Source: an uncultured Sulfitobacter sp.
Lineage (GTDB): Bacteria; Pseudomonadota; Alphaproteobacteria; Rhodobacterales; Rhodobacteraceae
Length of the DNA: 64,000 nucleotides
Assembly (NCBI GenBank): GCA_947501805.1
Contig: CANMXJ010000001.1
Span: 372,001 to 436,000, forward strand
Direction of reading: 5' to 3'
Positions 27,679 to 37,020 of the stretch are shown here, piece by piece. The position numbers and the translations under genes are program-made. The notes below the pieces were generated by a model, which saw only the letters and a list, made by a program, of their open reading frames with translations, had not been told where the DNA came from and searched no databases. Numbering within the stretch: the first letter of the stretch is position 1; each line of letters starts with the position of its first letter.

Positions 27679-28574
27679 TTGCGCTCTCCCTCAACAGAGC
27701 GGCTGCCCTGATCTGAGCGAAGGTAGTTAAAGAACTCACTGTCGGGAGACATAACCATGGTTGAGTTACTGCCCTTCAGAGCTTCTTCATAGGCCGTCAA
27801 GGAACGATAGAATTCAAAGAATTCCTGATCCTTGCCGTAGGCTTGGGCAAAAATCTTGTTCCGCTCCGCGTCGGCTTCACCCTCGATAATACGGGCATCC
27901 CGGCGGGCTTCCGACAGAATTTCCTCATATGTACGATCCGCAAGGGCGATAACGCGTTGGGCCGCTTCCTGGCCGCGCGCCCGTTCGTCAGTGGCTTCAC
28001 GGTCACGCTCGGCAATCATCCGCTGCAAGGTTGCAGCGAAGTTCTGCTCGGGCAGGTTGGTCTGACGCAGGCGCACATCCACAACGGCAAGGCCCAGCGC
28101 ATCTGCACGTGCGTCTGCACGCACCCGGATCTGCTCCATCAGCGCGGAACGCTCTGGCGACAGGATGGTGTTGGATGTCACACCCTGCGCACCAAGCACC
28201 GCACGGATTTGCGATTCCATGATACCGCTCAGATCGTTCACAGCCTGACGTTCGCCACCCGCACCAATCGCCTGACGGTACTGAACCACGTCTTCAATCC
28301 GGTAAAGAACAAAGGCGTCGATCTCGAGACGACGGTCATCCGCTGGCGTAACTTCGATAACTTCTGTTTCAAGCGACAAAATCCGGTCCTCGAAACGCAC
28401 CACTTCATCAAGCAAAGGCACTTTGAAGCCGATCCCCGGCTCTGTCACGACCTGCTTGATCTGGCCAAAACGCAGGACCAGCGCCTTTTCGCGTTCATCC
28501 ACCACAAACAGGGCAGACAAGACACCAACAATAGCAACCACCAAAATCGGCAGCAATAAACCCATCTTACGCAT
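27675..28574 (-). CDS. hflC: Protease modulator HflC
   Basis: A 299-residue SPFH/band-7 protein that assembles with HflK into a large membrane ring around the FtsH protease and modulates its access to membrane substrates. It shows one N-terminal membrane helix (5-25), the SPFH opening VVDEREKALVLRFGQIKQVV, LSGIMESQIRAVLGAQ in the centre, an ADARADALGLAVVDVRLR segment and a long coiled coil (ERDREATDERARGQEAAQRV). The ATG overlaps the hflK stop by one base (TGATG). It forms an operon hflK-hflC-DUF2065. Confidence 0.96.
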   Translation of the reverse strand: MRKMGLLLPILVVAIVGVLSALFVVDEREKALVLRFGQIKQVVTEPGIGFKVPLLDEVVRFEDRILSLETEVIEVTPADDRRLEIDAFVLYRIEDVVQYRQAIGAGGERQAVNDLSGIMESQIRAVLGAQGVTSNTILSPERSALMEQIRVRADARADALGLAVVDVRLRQTNLPEQNFAATLQRMIAERDREATDERARGQEAAQRVIALADRTYEEILSEARRDARIIEGEADAERNKIFAQAYGKDQEFFEFYRSLTAYEEALKGSNSTMVMSPDSEFFNYLRSDQGSRSVEGERN

Positions 28575-29788
28575 CAGTTTGACCCTCCGCTGCGACGCAG
28601 CTCGTTAAGCGGCAGGTAAGGAACGATGCCCTGACCGCCCTCTCCACCAAGTCCGTTTTCGAGAATGATCTTATCGACCCCTCCCAGAACCTTTTCCATT
28701 GTCTCGATGTAAAGACGTTTGCGGGTTACATCGGGTGCGGCCGCATATTCGGTCAAAACAGCCTCGAACCGGCTGGCTTCACCCACAGCATCGTTGACAA
28801 CACGTGCGCGGTAGCCTTCCGCAGCTTCCAGCAAACGTGCGCTCTCACCACGGGCTTCGGCGGTTTTGCGGTTTGCATAAGCGTCCGCTTGGCGCTCGAC
28901 CCGGTCCCGTTCCTGTTCAGCCGCCTGCACGTCACGGAATGCATCAACAACAGAGCCTTGCGTGGTGGTGCCATCGGCATTGGTGATAATCACGTTCTGG
29001 CTGGGCGGGTCGACCTTGTTCAGGTTGACACGTAGAATATTGATGCCTGTCTCGCGGTTGTCCAAGGTTGTCTGGATCAGAACTTTGACTTGATCAGAGA
29101 CCGTACCACGGTCCCTGCTGAGGATCGGTGCGAGTTCTGATTGCGCAATCACTTCACGCATCGCGGATTCGCTGATCGCCCGGACGGACGCTTCAGGGTC
29201 GCGCAGCGAGAATTTGAAATCCTTGGCGTTCTTGATATTCCAGACGACCTGAAAGTCGATATCGACGATGTTTTCATCCGTGGTCAGCATCAACCCGTCA
29301 TTGTCGGAGTTACCACGGCGCACGCCAAGCTCTTCTGTACGGTTGGTTGTCACGTCAAAGACTTCCGCCGTGACCACAGGCCATGGCGCAAAGTTCAAGC
29401 CTTCCGTGCCGACTTGGGAAAACTCGCCCAGAAACAACTCGATAGACTGCTGCTCGGGACGTACGGTGTAAAAACTGGCAAAGCCCCAAGCGACCACAGC
29501 CGCCACAAGACCAAGACCAACAGTGCCGCGCGTGATCACCGGACCACCACCGCCGCCTGTACCGCCACCGCCGTTCGGGCGGTCGCGGCCACCGCCGCCG
29601 CCCATCAGGACACGCAGTTGTTCCTGGCCTTTCTTGACCAGCTCATCAATCTCCGGAATCTGCGGCTTGTCGCCACCGGGCCCACGTCCGCCGCCGTTGT
29701 TGCCGCGATTGCCGGAGGGTCTGTCGTCGTCTCCGCCGCCGCCTGAGTTTCCGCCGCCGCCCCATGGGCCGCCGTTGTTACCAGCCAT
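28574..29788 (-). CDS. hflK: FtsH protease activity modulator HflK
   Basis: A 404-residue SPFH protein, partner of HflC. The N-terminal 85 residues are extremely Gly/Asn/Asp-rich (PWGGGGNSGGGGDDDRPSG; GGGGGRDRPNGGGG) and probably disordered in the cytoplasm. A membrane helix (about 93-112) and the SPFH domain follow (YTVRPEQQSIELFLGEFSQV, LMLTTDENIVDIDFQVVWNI, AMREVIAQSELAPILSRDRG), then a coiled coil. The gene begins the hflKC unit; its promoter should lie in the 86 bases up to the gor stop at 29,875 or be shared with upstream genes. Confidence 0.96.
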   Translation of the reverse strand: MAGNNGGPWGGGGNSGGGGDDDRPSGNRGNNGGGRGPGGDKPQIPEIDELVKKGQEQLRVLMGGGGGRDRPNGGGGTGGGGGPVITRGTVGLGLVAAVVAWGFASFYTVRPEQQSIELFLGEFSQVGTEGLNFAPWPVVTAEVFDVTTNRTEELGVRRGNSDNDGLMLTTDENIVDIDFQVVWNIKNAKDFKFSLRDPEASVRAISESAMREVIAQSELAPILSRDRGTVSDQVKVLIQTTLDNRETGINILRVNLNKVDPPSQNVIITNADGTTTQGSVVDAFRDVQAAEQERDRVERQADAYANRKTAEARGESARLLEAAEGYRARVVNDAVGEASRFEAVLTEYAAAPDVTRKRLYIETMEKVLGGVDKIILENGLGGEGGQGIVPYLPLNELRRSGGSN

Positions 29789-29874
29789 CTATTATTCTTC
29801 CCCTCTTGGTGCCGCCATGTTGCGGCTGTCGTACTTCAATCATTATATCGCATGTGTGCTCAAACCGCCTGATT

Positions 29875-31239
29875 TCAAGCAGTCCGCACCGGATTGCGCA
29901 TGGTTACAAGTTCTTCGGACATGGTCGGATGCACCGCACATGTGGCGTCGAACTGTTCTTTGGTAAGCCCCGCCTTGACCGCGATGCCGACCATCTGGAT
30001 CAACTCGCCCGCGTTGGGTGCGACAATGTGACAGCCCAGCACCACGCGGCTGGCTTTGGAAACCACCAGTTTCATAAGCACGCGATCCGGCTTGCCCGCA
30101 AAGGACGTCTGCATCGGCTTGAAAGACGTCGCGTATATTTCGATCTCTTCCTGCTCGCGGGCCTCTTCTTCGCTCAGGCCCACTGTGCCCATCTCGGGTT
30201 GGGTAAACACCGCGCTTGCAATCAGGTCATGATCCACCGGTGTCGGGTTGCCCGCAAACACCGTCTGCACAAACGCCATACCCTCGCGGATCGCCACGGG
30301 TGTCAGGTTCACACGATCCGTCACATCGCCAATCGCGTAAATCGAGGGAACACCTGTCTGGCTGTATTCGTTTACTTCGACCTGGCCCTTGCGGCCCAGC
30401 GACACGCCAACGTCTTCCAGACCCATGTTCGCAGACGACGGATCACGTCCTGTGGCGAACATCACCATTTCAAAGGTCAGCTCGCTGCCATTGGTGGACT
30501 TGACCTTGATCCTGTCGCCAGACTTTTCCATTTCCAGAATGTTTGTGCCCAGATGCAGATCAACACCGCTTTGGCACATGCTTTCCGACACCAGCCCGCG
30601 CGCTTCGTCATCGAACCCGCGCAGGATTTGTGCGCCGCGGTAGTATTGCGTTACTTCGACCCCAAGACCATTCAGAATGCAGGCAAATTCACAGGCGATA
30701 TATCCGCCGCCAATAATCAGAATCGACTTCGGTAACGTTTCCAGGTGAAAGATGTCATCCGATACAATCCCAAGCTCGGCGTTTGGCATGTCGGGGCGTA
30801 CCGGATGGCCGCCCGTGGCGATCAGAATATGTTTGGCCGTTTTGGTTGTGCCATCCGACAGCGCGACCGTGTGCGCATCTTTGATTGTTGCACGCAGATC
30901 AAAGGTCTCGACACCTGATCCGGCAAGCATCTTGCGGTAGACACCTTCAAGACGGTCCAGTTCCGCATTCATCTTGCCACGAAACGCTGTCCAATCGAAC
31001 GCGCCGACCTGCATGTCCCAACCATAGGCCGCCGCTTCCGCAGGCATGCCTGCATATTCCGATGCAAAGACCATCAACTTTTTCGGCACACAGCCGCGGA
31101 TGACACAGGTGCCACCATAGCGGTCATCTTCGGCCAGGCCGACCCTTGCGCCATGCTCCCCTGCTGCCACACGCGCAGCGCGAACCCCGCCAGAACCGCC
31201 ACCAATAACAAACAAATCGAAATCAAATGCATCAGACAT
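29875..31239 (-). CDS. gor: Glutathione-disulfide reductase
   Basis: A 454-residue FAD-dependent pyridine nucleotide-disulfide oxidoreductase that keeps glutathione reduced with NADPH. It contains the FAD motif LFVIGGGSGGVRAARVAA, the redox disulfide GGTCVIRGCVPKKLMVFAS, the NADPH-binding stretch ILIIGGGYIACEFACILNGL and the dimer-interface HPTMSEELVTM with its catalytic His-Glu. I start at MSDAFDFDLFVIG, preceded by AAGGATTACGGC; the longer frame overlaps rpiA. It follows rpiA by 10 bases and is likely co-transcribed with it. Confidence 0.95.
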   Translation of the reverse strand: MSDAFDFDLFVIGGGSGGVRAARVAAGEHGARVGLAEDDRYGGTCVIRGCVPKKLMVFASEYAGMPAEAAAYGWDMQVGAFDWTAFRGKMNAELDRLEGVYRKMLAGSGVETFDLRATIKDAHTVALSDGTTKTAKHILIATGGHPVRPDMPNAELGIVSDDIFHLETLPKSILIIGGGYIACEFACILNGLGVEVTQYYRGAQILRGFDDEARGLVSESMCQSGVDLHLGTNILEMEKSGDRIKVKSTNGSELTFEMVMFATGRDPSSANMGLEDVGVSLGRKGQVEVNEYSQTGVPSIYAIGDVTDRVNLTPVAIREGMAFVQTVFAGNPTPVDHDLIASAVFTQPEMGTVGLSEEEAREQEEIEIYATSFKPMQTSFAGKPDRVLMKLVVSKASRVVLGCHIVAPNAGELIQMVGIAVKAGLTKEQFDATCAVHPTMSEELVTMRNPVRTA

Positions 31240-31249
31240 GCCGTAATCC

Positions 31250-32038
31250 TTAGTCAGAGAGGTCGGAGAACAGATTGTCTGTCTCGACAAAATCAAGCCG
31301 CTCGGTGGCGACCGTCCCCTCATTTATGTCGCGCACTTCGACACGACCATCCCCGTAACCGATCACAACTGCGTCACAAATGTCTATGAACAAACCGTTT
31401 TCCACAACGCCGGGCATCTGGTTGATCACCAGCGCCAACTGGCGCGCATTGCCGATCCGGTTCAAATGCAGATCAAGGATATGATTGCCCTCATCTGTGA
31501 TAAACGGCACCTCTCCGTTCATTCGCAAGGTAGAAGTCCGCCCCAGCACATCCATGGAGATCAGTGTTTCCTCGACCAGCGCCTGCGTGGCTTGCCAACC
31601 AAATGGGATCACTTCAATTGGCAACGGGAACGCCCCAAGCGTCTCGACCTCTTTTCCGATGTCGGCAATCACCACCATCTGATCGGACGCCGTCGCGACG
31701 ATCTTTTCCTGCAACAGCGCCCCGCCGCCGCCTTTGATCAGGTTCAAATCACCGTCAAATTCATCCGCACCGTCAATCGTAAGATCCAGCCATTTCGCCT
31801 CGTCCAGCGAGATCACTTCGATCCCCACACCGCGTGCCAGTTCCGCCGTGCGAGTCGAGGTTGGCACCCCTTTGATCTTCAACCCGTCATCACGCACCAT
31901 TTCACCAAGGCAGCGCACCAGCCACGCCGCTGTTGATCCGGTGCCCAGCCCCACACGCATGCCATCCTCGACATATTGCGCAGCACGCTTGGCGGCGACA
32001 AACTTCGCCTTGTCGATGGGGGATAGTTCCGAGGCCAT
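31250..32038 (-). CDS. rpiA: Ribose-5-phosphate isomerase A
   Basis: Interconverts ribose-5-phosphate and ribulose-5-phosphate in the pentose phosphate and Calvin-type pathways. The 262-residue product has the RpiA signatures GMRVGLGTGSTAAWLVRCLG, DLTIDGADEFDGDLNLIKGG (with the catalytic Asp/Glu), GGGALLQEKIVA and FGWQATQALVEE. The start MASELSPIDKAKF gives normal family length. It shares a 220-base divergent gap with sdaA and precedes gor. Confidence 0.96.
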   Translation of the reverse strand: MASELSPIDKAKFVAAKRAAQYVEDGMRVGLGTGSTAAWLVRCLGEMVRDDGLKIKGVPTSTRTAELARGVGIEVISLDEAKWLDLTIDGADEFDGDLNLIKGGGGALLQEKIVATASDQMVVIADIGKEVETLGAFPLPIEVIPFGWQATQALVEETLISMDVLGRTSTLRMNGEVPFITDEGNHILDLHLNRIGNARQLALVINQMPGVVENGLFIDICDAVVIGYGDGRVEVRDINEGTVATERLDFVETDNLFSDLSD

Positions 32039-32258
32039 GGGGCAGCTCCAATGCAAACGGGATCAGATATCTTGGGGCGTTATAGGCAGATTCCCCGGTG
32101 GGCGCGAGGGTGGACAGCCGCTTTTTTCACGCCATTCCAACCAACCGCCCGAAATGGGCTACAACTGGTCGCATTCGCACGTGCACCCACCTTGCAAAGC
32201 CACGAAGGCTTGTGCAGACAAACAGGGACCTTCCCTTTCACAAAAGGCAGCATTTGCG

Positions 32259-33632
32259 ATGTTTCTATCCGTTTTCGACATGTTCAAAGTAGGCATCGGC
32301 CCATCCTCATCGCACACCATGGGCCCGATGGTCGCCAGCGCACGCTTTCTGGACCTGATGCGTGCCTCGCCCTTTCATTTTGCGGGTGTTCGAGCGTCGC
32401 TACACGGGTCTTTGGCGTTTACGGGCGTCGGCCATGCCACGGACCGCGCCACGATCCTTGGTTTGGCAGGATTTACCCCAGAGAGTTATGACGCCGAAAA
32501 AGCAGAGGCGATCCTGAAAAAGATCAACGAAGATCATCAGATCACAGTCGACGGCTTGCCGCCCCTTGCCTTTAATCCCAAAGACGACCTGATCTTTGAT
32601 TATGATCACAAACTGGACGGCCACGCCAACGGCATGATGATCATGGCAACAGATGCCCAGGGCGACGTGACCTTGCGCGAAACCTATTATTCAATCGGTG
32701 GCGGTTTTGTCATGACCGAAGCAGAGCTTGCTGCCGGAAAAGACACCGATGAAGGGCCTCCGATTCCCTACCCGTTCAAATCAGCCGCCGAAATGCTGGA
32801 AATGTCCCAATCCTCGGGCAAAAGCATCGCGCAGATGAAACGCGCCAACGAAGTATCGCGCAACGGAGAGATACACCTGAAGACCGGCACCAAACGCCTG
32901 TGGCAAGTGATGAACGACTGTATCGACCGTGGCTTGACCACAGACGGGATTCTGCCCGGCGGTCTCTATGTAAACCGTCGCGCCAAAGGCATTCACGAAG
33001 CCTTGCTGGCAGAACGTGGCCTAAACCTGTCGGCACCCCATACGATCAACGACTGGATGAGCGCCTATGCCATGGCAGTGAACGAAGAAAACGCCGCCGG
33101 CGGCCAAGTTGTCACTGCACCCACAAACGGTGCGGCGGGCGTGCTGCCCGCGACATTGCGCTATTACCTTGATCATGTCCCGGGCGCGTCCGAAAGCCAT
33201 ATTGAAGACTTCTTGCTGACCGCTGCCGCTATTGGCGGGCTGGTGAAATTCAACGCCTCGATTTCCGGTGCCGAAGCGGGGTGTCAGGCCGAAGTCGGCT
33301 CTGCCGCCGCCATGTCCGCCGCTGGTCTTTGCGCGGTGATGGGCGGCACACCCGAACAGGTTGAAAACGCGGCCGAAATTGCGCTCGAACACCACCTTGG
33401 CATGACTTGTGATCCGGTCAAAGGTCTCGTGCAGGTACCCTGCATCGAACGCAATGGGTTGGGCGCGATCAAGGCGGTCTCTGCCGCCTCCCTTGCCCTG
33501 CGCGGCGATGGCACCCATCTGGTGCCACTGGATGCCTGTATAGAAACCATGCGCCAGACGGGCGAGGACATGGCAGAGAAATACAAAGAAACCTCGCTTG
33601 GCGGGTTGGCGGTGAACGTCCCCAATTGCTAA
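32259..33632 (+). CDS. sdaA: L-serine ammonia-lyase (single-chain, Fe-S)
   Basis: Oxygen-sensitive 4Fe-4S enzyme deaminating L-serine to pyruvate. The 457-residue protein has an N-terminal beta domain ([20 protein letters not shown]) and a C-terminal alpha domain with cluster cysteines in [34 protein letters not shown] and nearby. The length matches single-chain SdaA/TdcG. The true start is [10 protein letters not shown]; an in-frame extension of 175 codons upstream runs antisense through rpiA and is rejected. The stretch 32,039-32,258 upstream should hold divergent promoters. Confidence 0.96.
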   Translation: MFLSVFDMFKVGIGPSSSHTMGPMVASARFLDLMRASPFHFAGVRASLHGSLAFTGVGHATDRATILGLAGFTPESYDAEKAEAILKKINEDHQITVDGLPPLAFNPKDDLIFDYDHKLDGHANGMMIMATDAQGDVTLRETYYSIGGGFVMTEAELAAGKDTDEGPPIPYPFKSAAEMLEMSQSSGKSIAQMKRANEVSRNGEIHLKTGTKRLWQVMNDCIDRGLTTDGILPGGLYVNRRAKGIHEALLAERGLNLSAPHTINDWMSAYAMAVNEENAAGGQVVTAPTNGAAGVLPATLRYYLDHVPGASESHIEDFLLTAAAIGGLVKFNASISGAEAGCQAEVGSAAAMSAAGLCAVMGGTPEQVENAAEIALEHHLGMTCDPVKGLVQVPCIERNGLGAIKAVSAASLALRGDGTHLVPLDACIETMRQTGEDMAEKYKETSLGGLAVNVPNC

Positions 33633-33691
33633 ATCCCGAAAGGTCCGCTGCGCGAGTCCGCTTGTTAGTCGAACCCGATTGGAATAGCTGT

Positions 33692-33705
33692 GCAAAGCGC
33701 TTTGC
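33692..33705. promoter_or_regulatory. 14-base perfect palindrome upstream of norE
   Basis: GCAAAGCGCTTTGC is perfectly self-complementary and lies 25 bases before the norE start. It could be an operator half-site pair or a short hairpin. It does not match the FNR/NnrR (TTGAT-N4-ATCAA) or NsrR patterns I know. Confidence 0.4.
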
Positions 33706-33729
33706 GGCGGCCTGATAGCGGGTGAAACC

Positions 33730-34284
33730 ATGACACAACAGCCTCCCTCCTTGCTGGAAGAATTGCCCGGCGATCTGCTGATGTGGGTCTTGATCATCAG
33801 CGAGCTGTTGATCTTCGGGGCGGGCTTGATTGCGTTTCTGGCGATGCGCATGGCTGATCCGGCAGGCTTTGCCGAGGCACAGGCACATCTGGACCGCACA
33901 GGCGCCGCGCTCAACACTGTTGTCCTGATTTCCAGCGGCTATCTCGCAGCTCAGGCGCTGCACTGGCGCAAGGCAGCGCGGCGGCGTGCAGCGCGCTATG
34001 CGTTAGCGGCGGCGGCCGCACTGGGCGTCCTGTTCCTTGTGATCAAGGGCATGGAATACGCGGACAAGGCTGCCTTGGGCATCAATTGGGAGACCCATAG
34101 CTTTTTCATGTTCTATTATATGCTCACGGGTTTTCACGCGGCACATGTAGTCGCAGGCATTCTCCTGTTGCTGCTGGTTGCATGGCGCGATTCTGTTGAG
34201 AACATCGAACTGGGCGCGGCGTTCTGGCATATGGTCGATCTGGTCTGGGTTCTGCTGTTTCCCGTCATTTATCTGTTGGTCTAG
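33730..34284 (+). CDS. norE: NorE-like cytochrome c oxidase subunit III family protein
   Basis: A 184-residue membrane protein with five hydrophobic segments, related to subunit III of haem-copper oxidases (ELPGDLLMWVLIISELLIFG, KGMEYADKAALG, HAAHVVAGILLLLLV, AAFWHMVDLVWVLLFPVIYL). In denitrifiers norE lies with norCBQDF and supports full nitric oxide reductase activity. Here only norE and norF are present; no norC, norB, norQ or norD is visible. A role with another haem-copper oxidase is possible. It ends three bases before norF. Confidence 0.85.
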   Translation: MTQQPPSLLEELPGDLLMWVLIISELLIFGAGLIAFLAMRMADPAGFAEAQAHLDRTGAALNTVVLISSGYLAAQALHWRKAARRRAARYALAAAAALGVLFLVIKGMEYADKAALGINWETHSFFMFYYMLTGFHAAHVVAGILLLLLVAWRDSVENIELGAAFWHMVDLVWVLLFPVIYLLV

Positions 34285-34286
34285 CC

Positions 34287-34559
34287 ATGGTGACAACATC
34301 CCCCCTCAGCCGTGCATGGATCATATTGATCTTCCTCAGCCTGCTGTCCGCCCTCGCAGCCGAGTTGGTCGAGACAGGTGTAGACACCCGCATCACCGGT
34401 TCTCTTGTGCTGGCACTGTCCTTGTTTAAGGCGCGTTTGATTCTGTCGCGCTATCTGGGGCTTTGCGACGCCCCCGCGTGGCGGCGCGGATTTAACCTGA
34501 CGCTGACGTTTTTCTGCCTCGGACTTCTGGGGCTGTATCTGGCACCAAGCCTGTCCTGA
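34287..34559 (+). CDS. norF: NorF-like small membrane protein (COX IV-like)
   Basis: A 90-residue protein with three hydrophobic helices (about 10-27, 35-52 and 68-88) and the segment LVLALSLFKARLILSRYLGL, typical of NorF and related cytochrome c oxidase subunit IV-like proteins. It follows norE by two bases, which is the main support for the name. Its stop is two bases from the convergent dehydrogenase gene. Accessory role in nitric oxide reductase or terminal oxidase assembly is inferred. Confidence 0.8.
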   Translation: MVTTSPLSRAWIILIFLSLLSALAAELVETGVDTRITGSLVLALSLFKARLILSRYLGLCDAPAWRRGFNLTLTFFCLGLLGLYLAPSLS

Positions 34560-34561
34560 AA

Positions 34562-35506
34562 CTAACGTCGGACTGGCACCTCGTAACCGCGCATTTCAGG
34601 TTCGTCGTCCACCAATTCTGTCGGAAATCCCGGTGCTGTAATGTCCAGCTCCGTCGCCTCCTCCAATCGTTCTATCATCCGGTCCGACTGCGCTTTCTCG
34701 CCAAACCGTTTCTGCCCGTCCGTCAACATCGAGATCATCAATGGCGAAAGCTCAAGTGGCACATGATGATCGTCCGCTAACTTCTGGAAAAGTCCTACAT
34801 CTTTTTGAACCAGATCAAGAGTGAAATTCACGTTCCGCGATCCTGACAGTATCAACTGGCTTTCGGTTTCATGCACGAAACTGTTGCCCGACGAGGCTGC
34901 AATCGCTTCATAGGTCACGCCTAAATCCATGCCTGCCGCTTTCATCACGGTTAACGCTTCGCATAAAGACAAAAGATTTATAGTTGCCAGATAGTTGGTC
35001 ATCACTTTTAATGTACTTGAAACGCCTACGTCACCCACATGCAAGATCCGCCGTCCCATGTGTGTCAGCACCGGCAACACCTTTTCAAAGGTCTCGCGCG
35101 TGCATCCCGCGTAGATCGAGATATTGCCGGTATCTGCCCTGTGACAACCACCCGAAACAGGGCAATCCACCGCCTCCCCACCTTGTGCAATGATCGCCTC
35201 TGCGTGTGCCTTGATCTGGTCTGCATCCGTTGTCGACATCTCCATCCAGACTTTGCCCGTTGCCACATGCGGCAACATCTCGTCCATCACTGCCGCACAG
35301 GCCGCCGGGCTAGGCAAGCAGGTGATTACAACATCACAAGTCTGCATCAGTTTCGCCGCCGACCCGCCGTTCTGCGCGCCGCGTCCAACAAAATCCGCGA
35401 CCAATTCTGTATTCAGATCAAAGACTGCCACATCAACGTCATTGCGTAGCAAGGACCCTGCCAGCTTGCCTCCGACATTGCCCAACCCGATAAATCCGAC
35501 TTTCAC
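34562..35506 (-). CDS. NAD(P)-dependent beta-hydroxyacid dehydrogenase (3-hydroxyisobutyrate dehydrogenase family)
   Basis: A 314-residue enzyme with an N-terminal Rossmann domain (MKVGFIGLGNVGGKLAGSLL), the substrate-binding signature DCPVSGGCHRADTGNISIYAG and the catalytic lysine in STLKVMTNYLATIN. Family members oxidise 3-hydroxyisobutyrate, tartronate semialdehyde or other beta-hydroxy acids; the substrate here cannot be told. In the substrate loop the usual GGxxGAxxG reads GGCHRADTG, so the alanine/glycine content differs from the type enzymes. It stands alone, convergent with norF, with the divergent Fe-S protein gene upstream. Confidence 0.88.
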   Translation of the reverse strand: MKVGFIGLGNVGGKLAGSLLRNDVDVAVFDLNTELVADFVGRGAQNGGSAAKLMQTCDVVITCLPSPAACAAVMDEMLPHVATGKVWMEMSTTDADQIKAHAEAIIAQGGEAVDCPVSGGCHRADTGNISIYAGCTRETFEKVLPVLTHMGRRILHVGDVGVSSTLKVMTNYLATINLLSLCEALTVMKAAGMDLGVTYEAIAASSGNSFVHETESQLILSGSRNVNFTLDLVQKDVGLFQKLADDHHVPLELSPLMISMLTDGQKRFGEKAQSDRMIERLEEATELDITAPGFPTELVDDEPEMRGYEVPVRR

Positions 35507-35687
35507 ATCATTCTCCCTGACCGTTCATACCATCAGCATGCTCCGTTCCCGACCTGTCGCGTTTGAATGCGACGTGCGGCTCATTGCACTCGATTTTGTT
35601 GTCGGCCTGTGGCGCAAATTGTTGCGAAAGCGTGCCGTTCTGCGCTGATCCTTTGACATCCGCACCTTGGCGGTCTCAACTCACGAT

Positions 35688-36860
35688 ATGTCATACCCTT
35701 CCAACATGCCGCCCCAACGGACCAATGACGCTACCGCTGGCATTGACGTCACCGAAGACTTCGAACGCTTCACCCAGCGCAATGACATCTTCACCCGCGC
35801 CTTTTGGGACGATACGGTCCGCACAAATCAAACAGACGCCTTCTTTGCCTCCTACCGGATGGAGGCCACACCACGACGCGGGGACGGCTTTACCCAACGC
35901 GACTTTGCCTTGCGCAATGCAAGCTGGCTGATCAGCGATCTAATTTCGGATCGGGGCAACGACACCGGCAAACGCGAGGGGTTCCAGGCTGCGATTGCCA
36001 ATGACACGCCAGTGGCGCCCATGCAGCAAGACGTCGATGATCCGGATAAAATGGCGCAGGAAATCAAACGCATCGCCAAATTCTTTGGCGCGGACCTTTG
36101 CGGGATCACAGACATGGACGAACGCTGGCTCTATGCCAGCCGCGTCGACACCCGCGACATGTCCGAGGCCCCAAATGAGCTCCCCCAAGGCATGACCAAT
36201 GTGATCGTCATGGGGCACCAGATGGAAAAAGACCTTGTTGCCACCTACCCTTCCGCCCTTGCCGGTGCGGCCACGGGCCGTGAATACAGCCACGAGGCGG
36301 CAGTGGTCATGCAACTAGCCGCCTACATCCGCAATCTGGGTTATGAAGCGACGGCCAGCATGAACGACACGGGGTTGGTTATTCCCTATGCGATCAAGGC
36401 AGGTCTAGGCGAATACGCCCGCAATCAGCTCGTCATCACGCCGGAATTCGGGCCGCGTCTGCGGTTCTCGAAGATCTTCACGAACCTGCCACTCTCCCAT
36501 GACACGCCCCGCATGCGCGGGGTACGCGCCTTTTGTGACATCTGCACGAAGTGCGCTGATGCCTGCCCGGTCAAGGCGCTGCCCTTTGGCCCTCCAGAAG
36601 TAAGCGGCACCAATCAATCCGCCATCAAAGGCGTGCGCAAATGGACATCGGATGCCGAGAAATGCTTTGGTTTTTGGGCCAAGATGTCGTCGGATTGCGC
36701 GATTTGCATGCGGGTTTGCCCGTTTAACAGGGATTTTTCAAACTGGCCCCACCGGCTGTGGCTGAAATTGGCGCTGTCACCAGCGCGCAGGCTCGCACTC
36801 TGGCTGGACCGCAAACGCGGCAGACGGCGCAAACCATCCGAGTGGTGGGCAAAGCCCTAA
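35688..36860 (+). CDS. Reductive-dehalogenase-like 2x[4Fe-4S] protein
   Basis: A 390-residue cytoplasmic protein (no Tat signal) resembling the catalytic part of corrinoid-dependent reductive dehalogenases and, more distantly, QueG. The central region GLVIPYAIKAGLGEYARNQL, ITPEFGPRLRFSKIFTNLPL matches the RdhA core. Two Fe-S motifs follow: CDICTKCADACP (C-x2-C-x2-C-x3-CP) and KCFGFWAKMSSDCAICMRVCP (C-x10-C-x2-C-x3-CP), with the KW...D spacing typical of RdhA. Whether it dehalogenates is unknown. The start is uncertain: a TTG at 35,667 and an ATG at 35,706 are alternatives, with no clear ribosome-binding site. Confidence 0.8.
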   Translation: MSYPSNMPPQRTNDATAGIDVTEDFERFTQRNDIFTRAFWDDTVRTNQTDAFFASYRMEATPRRGDGFTQRDFALRNASWLISDLISDRGNDTGKREGFQAAIANDTPVAPMQQDVDDPDKMAQEIKRIAKFFGADLCGITDMDERWLYASRVDTRDMSEAPNELPQGMTNVIVMGHQMEKDLVATYPSALAGAATGREYSHEAAVVMQLAAYIRNLGYEATASMNDTGLVIPYAIKAGLGEYARNQLVITPEFGPRLRFSKIFTNLPLSHDTPRMRGVRAFCDICTKCADACPVKALPFGPPEVSGTNQSAIKGVRKWTSDAEKCFGFWAKMSSDCAICMRVCPFNRDFSNWPHRLWLKLALSPARRLALWLDRKRGRRRKPSEWWAKP

Positions 36861-36870
36861 AGACGGGAAA

Positions 36871-36914
36871 CGGAAACTTTCAAAGTTCCCGACCGCTTTC
36901 TTTCAAAGAAAGCG
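36871..36914 (+). repeat. Intergenic double-hairpin repeat, full copy
   Basis: Ten bases after the Fe-S protein stop. Two palindromes, GGAAAC-TTTCAAA-GTTCCC and GCTTTC-TTTCAAA-GAAAGC, are joined by GACC. Compared with the 13,241 copy the second stem carries a paired T-A to C-G change, so the base pair is kept. Here the downstream gene is co-oriented rather than convergent. Confidence 0.8.
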
Positions 36915-37020
36915 CCCCCGTCCTTTGCGCACAAACGCACATTATCCCTTCAAATTCGCCCATTGAACCTAGCGCATGCACAGAGCATTTCTCTATCAAA
37001 CCCACTGAAAGGAGCCCCCC

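Noticed and set aside
31734..32258. A 175-codon N-terminal extension of sdaA
   Set aside because: It runs antisense to rpiA and has no similarity to serine dehydratase; the product from 32,259 already has normal length.
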